Source of the DNA: UBA4416 sp044340865
GTDB lineage: Bacteria > Bacteroidota > Bacteroidia > B-17B0 > Aurantibacillaceae
Direction: 5' to 3'
NCBI GenBank assembly: GCA_044340865.1
Contig: JBIISW010000079.1
Location: forward strand, 1 to 11,759
DNA length: 11,759 nt
Positions 7,348 through 11,759 of the stretch are shown here, piece after piece (position 1 is the first letter of the stretch; each line of letters begins with the position of its first letter). A program made the position numbers and the translations under genes. The notes under the pieces were generated by a model. It was not told the DNA's origin, did no database searches, and worked only from the letters and a program-made list of their open reading frames with translations.

Positions 7348-8211
7348 ATGAAATTTATCGTATCAATACTCTTATTGATGCTTATTGGTGTTTCTTGTAA
7401 ATCTAGAAAGCATGAAAAGAAAACAGTCCAAACGCAAGCTATAGATACACTACAAGCAAAATGTAAGTTGCCATTTAAATCAGCACGTACTTTATCTAAA
7501 CATATTAAAGAAAGTGAGTTAAATTATAATTGGATCGTTGCAAAGGCAGATGTGGATGTAAATATTGACGGAGAGGATCATAAATTTGATGTGAAAATAA
7601 AATCAAAAAAAGACAGTGCAATCTGGATTTCAATACAAGCTGTTGGAGGTTTGATAGACATTGCAAAGTTAAACATTACAAAGGATTCTGTTAAGATGGT
7701 CATATATATTAAACGTCAGTATTTTAAAGGCGATTTTAATTATATTAACGACATACTTAATGCAGACTTAGATTATGACATGCTTCAGGCCGCCTTATTT
7801 GGAAATAGTGCATCATTTTATGATGAAGATGAGAAATTAAATTCAATCATTGACAGAGTTAATTGTCATTATATGTTGAGTACTGAGCGTAAACGCAAAC
7901 TTAAACGAATTATGTCTGGACAAGACAGTTTAAAGCATTCATTGCAAACTATGACCCTTATAAATGATACTTATAAAATTAAGAATAATCATTTCGAAGA
8001 TGTAACAACAAATAGAGTGTTTAATGCTCAATATGATAATTTCCTGGCTAAAGATTCAGTTTTTGCACCACACGATGTTAATATTGAGATTAAGGCAGAG
8101 AAGAAAATAACCCTAAAAATTAACTATGTTCGCATAGAGATTAATGTTCCTCAAAAAATAGCATTAACTATACCAAAAAATTATGATGCGATTCCAATTA
8201 AAAAAGATTAG
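7348..8211 (+). CDS. DUF4292 family lipoprotein, possibly LolB-like
   Basis: A 287-residue lipoprotein begins MKFIVSILLLMLIGVSC, with Cys17 as the probable lipidation site. The body fits DUF4292: WIVAKADVDVNIDGEDHKFD (62-81), AIWISIQAVGGLIDIAKLNIT (91-111), KRQYFKGDFNYINDIL (122-137), DLDYDMLQAALFG (140-152), and a C-terminus ending in TIPKNYDAIP. The pattern suggests an antiparallel beta-barrel of the LolA/LolB type: strands, then a small-residue turn, then a lipid-facing strand, then a short helix. That fold call is my inference. Other possible starts are ATG at 7327, overlapping the upstream stop by 8 bases, and ATG at 7309; 7348 gives the most typical signal peptide. The gene follows the TPR gene by 13 bases. 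Its last 29 bases overlap the EnvC-like gene. The molecular function of DUF4292 is not established to my knowledge. Confidence 0.85.
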   Translation: MKFIVSILLLMLIGVSCKSRKHEKKTVQTQAIDTLQAKCKLPFKSARTLSKHIKESELNYNWIVAKADVDVNIDGEDHKFDVKIKSKKDSAIWISIQAVGGLIDIAKLNITKDSVKMVIYIKRQYFKGDFNYINDILNADLDYDMLQAALFGNSASFYDEDEKLNSIIDRVNCHYMLSTERKRKLKRIMSGQDSLKHSLQTMTLINDTYKIKNNHFEDVTTNRVFNAQYDNFLAKDSVFAPHDVNIEIKAEKKITLKINYVRIEINVPQKIALTIPKNYDAIPIKKD

Positions 8212-9535
8212 TCTTAGTAAATTTATTTACTTCATTTTCTTTTTTATTGGCATGCAATCTTTGAGCATTTCACAAACTAAAGCTCAACAACAATCGCAAA
8301 AGGAATTACAAAATAAAAAAAATAAGTTAAATGATGATATCAAACAACTTAACTCGCAATTAAAGCAAACAAAGGCGAGTAAAAAATCTCAAATTAACAC
8401 CATCGTTGTTATTAATACTAAATTGAAGGTTCGTGAAGAACTTATTGGTACTATTAACCAAGAATTATTTCAGATAAATGAAGGGATTAAACAAAACGTT
8501 GAAGAAATCAATAGGCTAGTAGCCAATTTAAAGAAGTTAAAATCTGAGTATGCTAAAATGATTTATTTTGCTCAGCGAAATCAAGATTCTTATACGAAAA
8601 TCATGTTTTTGTTTTCGTCGGGTAATTTTAATCAGGCTTACATGCGAATTAAATATTTCCAACAGTATGCTACCTTTCGTAAAAAACAGGCTGAAGAAAT
8701 TGTTTCAACGCAACGTGTTATTACAGATAAGTTGACTGAGTTAGAGAATCAGAGACATGATAAAAATGTATTACTTGGAAATGAAGTTGAACAAAAACAG
8801 CAACTGAGTGGGGAAAAGAAACAGCAAGAAATTGTTTTAAGTGAATTACAACAACAAGAAAAAGAATTAAAAAAAGAATTAGAAAAGAAAAAATTAGACG
8901 CTCAAAATTTACAAATTGCTATTAAAAAATTAATCGAAGCTGAGATAAAACGAAAGCTTGAGGAGTCAATGAAAATTGCAAAAGAAAAAGCTGAAAAAAA
9001 TGCTAAAGTTGAAAAAGGAAAAAATGAAAACATTGATAAAACTAGCAAATCAGTCGTTAACACAAAAACAGTTTCTGTAAAAACCTACGCTCCCGAATTA
9101 ACCGCCGAAGCAGAAGCTCTTGGAGCTGATTTTTCAAGTAATAGAGGGAAATTGCCTTGGCCAGTTTCAAAAGGAGTTATTTGTCAGGGTTATGGTGAGT
9201 ACGAACACCCTGCTATTAAAGGATTTATGATGAATAATAATGGTGTGGAAATATGTGCTAACAAAGGCTCACAGGCTAGAGCAGTTTTTGGCGGTGAGGT
9301 GACAAGCATTGCTGTTTCTCCTACTGGAGGAAAGTTAATCATCATACGTCACGGCGAATACCTTAGCGTTTATATGAACATTGGCGAGGTATTTGTAAAG
9401 CAGGGACAAAAAGTTACAATAAAACAAGTTATAGGAACGATTCAAGATGAAGATGGTAAAACTAGTATGAACTTGCAAATTTGGAAAGGACAAAAAACAA
9501 TGGATCCAAAAGGTTGGCTTTTTAACGGACATTAA
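8183..9535 (+). CDS. EnvC-like murein hydrolase activator with degenerate LytM/M23 domain
   Basis: This 450-residue exported protein has an N-terminal signal (basic residues, then FIYFIFFFIGMQSLSIS), a long coiled coil (about 38-260) with a less charged break at 123-170 (MIYFAQRNQDSYTKIMFLFSSGNF), a Lys/Glu-rich linker (225-290) and a C-terminal LytM/M23 domain (323-446). This is the EnvC layout; EnvC activates periplasmic amidases at division sites rather than cutting peptidoglycan. Inactivity is visible here: the HxGxD metal motif is NNGVE (352-356), the usual YAHL His is Asn399, and the HxH motif is SMN (428-430). The start is ATG 8183 or 8186, overlapping the DUF4292 gene by 29 or 26 bases and implying coupled translation. 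A later Met24 would lose the signal. An active M23 endopeptidase is unlikely. Confidence 0.88.
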   Translation: MMRFQLKKISLSKFIYFIFFFIGMQSLSISQTKAQQQSQKELQNKKNKLNDDIKQLNSQLKQTKASKKSQINTIVVINTKLKVREELIGTINQELFQINEGIKQNVEEINRLVANLKKLKSEYAKMIYFAQRNQDSYTKIMFLFSSGNFNQAYMRIKYFQQYATFRKKQAEEIVSTQRVITDKLTELENQRHDKNVLLGNEVEQKQQLSGEKKQQEIVLSELQQQEKELKKELEKKKLDAQNLQIAIKKLIEAEIKRKLEESMKIAKEKAEKNAKVEKGKNENIDKTSKSVVNTKTVSVKTYAPELTAEAEALGADFSSNRGKLPWPVSKGVICQGYGEYEHPAIKGFMMNNNGVEICANKGSQARAVFGGEVTSIAVSPTGGKLIIIRHGEYLSVYMNIGEVFVKQGQKVTIKQVIGTIQDEDGKTSMNLQIWKGQKTMDPKGWLFNGH

Positions 9536-9547
9536 TAAACAAAAACT

Positions 9548-10831
9548 ATGATACGATTTTTTACTTTATTTGTTTTGCTTTCAGTAAGTCTGTTTGCGCA
9601 AACAAAAAAACATACGCTATTAATGAATGGCACTGCTCATATTGGTAATGGTATCATTGTCGAGAATAGTTACGTCGCTATAAAAGATGATAAAATCGAA
9701 TTAGTGGCCGATGCTCGAACGATGAGAATCGATATTACAAAGTTCGATACCGTTATAAACATTTCAGGAAAGCATGTTTATCCCGGATTAATAGCCCCTA
9801 ACTGTATCATTGGTTTACAAGAAGCAGAGGCTGTGAAAGCGACTAATGATTATGCTGAGGTAGGGGACTTTAATCCCCATGTTAGAAGTTTAATTGCTTA
9901 TAATACGGATAGTAAAATATTACAAACAGTAAAAGCAAATGGAATACTCTATGTTCAGTCTACACCTCGCGATGGTGTTTTAAGCGGAGCATCTTCAATT
10001 TTAGCTACGGATGCTTGGAATTGGGAAGATGCTGTGATTAAAATAGATGATGGCGTTCATTTAAATTTTCCTAAATCAATTCAAAAGAACGGTTGGTGGG
10101 CAGAACCACTACCATCTGATAAAAATAATAAGTATAATGAAGAATTAAAATCATTAGAATCATTTTTCGAAAATGCCTTTGCTTATTTCAAAACCACTTC
10201 TCCCATTGAAACGAATTTGCGTTACGAAGCGATGAAGGCTATTTTTTCTGGAAATAAAATATTATACATCCATGCCGATTATGTTAAGGATATCATCGCG
10301 GCGGTCAATTTCAGTAAGCAATTCAAGGTAAATAAAACGGTTATTGTAGGAGGAAAGGATAGTTATAAAATAACAAAGTTTTTGCACGAAAATAAAATTG
10401 CAGTGATGCTAAATCGATTACATGATTTACCTGATTTGCCGGAAGCTGAAACAGACATTATTTACAAAACACCTTTTTTATTGCAGAAAGACTCTGTTTT
10501 GTTTTGCTTGCAAAACCAAGGCGATATGGAGGCTATGAATGCACGTAATATTTCTTTTTTGGCAGGAACATCAGTAGCTTATGGTTTAACGAAAGAACAA
10601 GCCTTACAGAGTATTACATTAAATAGTGCTAAAATTTTAGGTGTTGATTCTCTAATAGGAAGCATTGAGGTAGGTAAATTAGCTTCAATCATTGTTTCTG
10701 ATGGCGATATTTTAGATATAAAAACAAATCATATTATTCTTGCGTTTATAAATGGAAGGCCATTGAAATTAGCTAATTTTCAAAACGAATTGTATAAAAA
10801 ATATGCTGATAAATATGGAATAAAAGAGTAA
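9548..10831 (+). CDS. Exported amidohydrolase-superfamily protein with incomplete metal site
   Basis: A 427-residue protein has a signal peptide (MIRFFTLFVLLSVSLFAQ) and an amidohydrolase fold. The N-terminal beta-sandwich part (about 20-78) ends in GKHVYPGLIAPN (75-86). The C-terminal landmark is FLAGTSVAYGLTKEQALQSITLNSAKILGV (337-366), followed by GSIEVGKLASIIVSDGD (371-387). In active relatives the strand-1 motif after PGLID is HxH; here it reads PNCI (84-87), with no His. The strand-5 His appears kept (His242 in YIHADY), but the strand-6 His is replaced by Gly in VIVGGKDSYK (266-274). Similar PNT-type relatives exist in Bacteroidota, so the change looks like a family trait, not recent decay. 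Hydrolase activity is doubtful and the substrate unknown. It begins 12 bases after the EnvC-like gene, in the same transcript by spacing. Confidence 0.83.
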   Translation: MIRFFTLFVLLSVSLFAQTKKHTLLMNGTAHIGNGIIVENSYVAIKDDKIELVADARTMRIDITKFDTVINISGKHVYPGLIAPNCIIGLQEAEAVKATNDYAEVGDFNPHVRSLIAYNTDSKILQTVKANGILYVQSTPRDGVLSGASSILATDAWNWEDAVIKIDDGVHLNFPKSIQKNGWWAEPLPSDKNNKYNEELKSLESFFENAFAYFKTTSPIETNLRYEAMKAIFSGNKILYIHADYVKDIIAAVNFSKQFKVNKTVIVGGKDSYKITKFLHENKIAVMLNRLHDLPDLPEAETDIIYKTPFLLQKDSVLFCLQNQGDMEAMNARNISFLAGTSVAYGLTKEQALQSITLNSAKILGVDSLIGSIEVGKLASIIVSDGDILDIKTNHIILAFINGRPLKLANFQNELYKKYADKYGIKE

Positions 10832-10869
10832 TAGAATGTACTCATTAAGTTTCTAATATAGTTTATATC

Positions 10870-11759
10870 ATGCAAATTTCTAATCGACAATTATTTTTAA
10901 ATCACATTGCACAAGTTTCTCCAAAGCCTATGGAACTTGAGATTATTCGTGCAAAGGGAATTTATTTATTTGATGTAAATGAAAAATCTTATATTGATTT
11001 TATTTCAGGAATTTCAGTAAGTAATGTTGGGCATTGTCATCCACATGTAGTGAAAGCCATACAAGAACAATCAGAAAAATACATGCACTTAATGGTGTAT
11101 GGAGAATACGTTCAATCACCACAAATTCAATTGGCAAAATCGTTAACTGATTTATTGCCAGAAAATTTAAACTCGATTTTTTACACAAACTCAGGCACAG
11201 AAGCAACAGAAGGGGCATTGAAGTTAGCTAAGCGCGTAACTGGTAAAACGGAAATCATTTGTTTCACTAACTCATATCATGGTAGTACACATGGTGCACT
11301 GAGTGTAATGGGTAATGAAGAATTTAAACAAGCTTTTCGTCCGTTATTACCAGATGTGAAAATTATACCTTACAATAATATTGAAGAGGTTGAAAAAAAT
11401 ATTACTTCAAAAACAGCTTGCGTTATTTTAGAACCTATTCAAAGTGAAACTGGTTACACGGTTGCTGATCATCAATTTTTAAAAGCGATTAGAGAAAAAT
11501 GTGATGAGCATTGTGCGTTATTAATTTTTGATGAAATACAAAATGGGTTTGGAAGAAGTGGAACTTTGTTTGCTTTTGAACAAACGGGCGTTATTCCAGA
11601 TGTTTTGTTATTAGCAAAAGGAATGGGTGGAGGTATGCCAATTGGTTGCATCGTGAGTTCTCAAAAATTACTGAATGAGTTTACACACAATCCGGTTTTA
11701 GGAAACATCAATACTTTTGGTGGTAATGCCGTTTGTTGCGCTGCATCATTAGCCTGTTT
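10870..11759 (+). CDS. Class III PLP-dependent aminotransferase (acetylornithine/ornithine-type), 3' end cut by window edge
   Basis: The 296 visible codons cover most of a fold-type I, class III aminotransferase. Landmarks are GISVSNVGHCHPHVVKAI (47-64), the cofactor phosphate loop TNSGTEATEGALKLAKR (106-122), SYHGSTHGALS (135-145), VILEPIQSETGY (185-196), LIFDEIQNGFGRSGTLFAFE (218-237) with Asp221 facing the pyridine nitrogen, and LLLAKGMGGGMPIG (246-259) with Lys250 as the Schiff-base lysine. TFGGN (282-286) follows. About 100 residues should lie beyond the window. It transfers an amino group to a keto acid using pyridoxal phosphate. The sequence resembles Bacteroidota enzymes labelled aspartate aminotransferase family, close to ArgD, but no arginine genes are visible, so I give no symbol. 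The start ATG at 10870 is 38 bases after the amidohydrolase stop. I see no clear promoter in that gap. Confidence 0.92.
   Translation, partial: MQISNRQLFLNHIAQVSPKPMELEIIRAKGIYLFDVNEKSYIDFISGISVSNVGHCHPHVVKAIQEQSEKYMHLMVYGEYVQSPQIQLAKSLTDLLPENLNSIFYTNSGTEATEGALKLAKRVTGKTEIICFTNSYHGSTHGALSVMGNEEFKQAFRPLLPDVKIIPYNNIEEVEKNITSKTACVILEPIQSETGYTVADHQFLKAIREKCDEHCALLIFDEIQNGFGRSGTLFAFEQTGVIPDVLLLAKGMGGGMPIGCIVSSQKLLNEFTHNPVLGNINTFGGNAVCCAASLAC

Noticed and set aside
10846..10853. TAAGTTTC as a -7 promoter box for the aminotransferase
   Set aside because: One mismatch and no TTTG at the expected upstream distance; a box this weak is expected by chance in AT-rich DNA.

Overview
The window is a gene-dense, AT-rich stretch of a Bacteroidota chromosome, most like the Flavobacteriales and relatives. 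The evidence is protein character (a Bacteroidota-type PurM, a BFN-UVR protein, a DUF4292 lipoprotein, a PdhB encoded apart from PdhA), start codons without Shine-Dalgarno sequences, and promoter boxes of the Bacteroidota type (TTTG, then TAnnTTTG). There are ten genes, two cut by the window edges. No gap between genes exceeds about 130 bases. I see no rRNA, tRNA, CRISPR array, insertion sequence or phage gene.

Minus strand, 1-3400: reading leftward from a well-formed promoter at 3421-3450, the order is etfB, etfA, a BFN/DUF151 nuclease-like protein with a C-terminal UVR motif, and purM (3' end outside the window). The two ETF subunits form the soluble flavoprotein that passes electrons from acyl-CoA-type dehydrogenases to the respiratory quinone pool. 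PurM belongs to de novo purine synthesis.

Plus strand, 3508-11759: a divergent promoter drives pdhB (pyruvate dehydrogenase E1 beta), followed by a weak terminator-like hairpin. Then comes a tight run: a sugar-phosphate nucleotidyltransferase with a beta-helix tail, a large TPR lipoprotein starting at TTG, a DUF4292 lipoprotein, an EnvC-like coiled-coil protein with a degenerate LytM/M23 domain, and an exported amidohydrolase-fold protein that has lost key metal ligands. A class III aminotransferase runs off the right edge. Spacings of 6 and 12 bases, a 13-base gap and a 29-base overlap suggest co-transcription from the nucleotidyltransferase to the amidohydrolase.

The most interesting part is the envelope block 5595-9535. 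The TPR lipoprotein followed by DUF4292 resembles, in order and in sequence pattern, the TPR-lolB pair of Proteobacteria. This raises the possibility that DUF4292 is a LolB-like outer-membrane lipoprotein factor. The two genes after it encode proteins whose catalytic metal sites appear lost, pointing to regulatory or binding roles. Both ends of the etfB-pdhB intergenic region need start-codon correction, because the longest reading frames run through the promoters.
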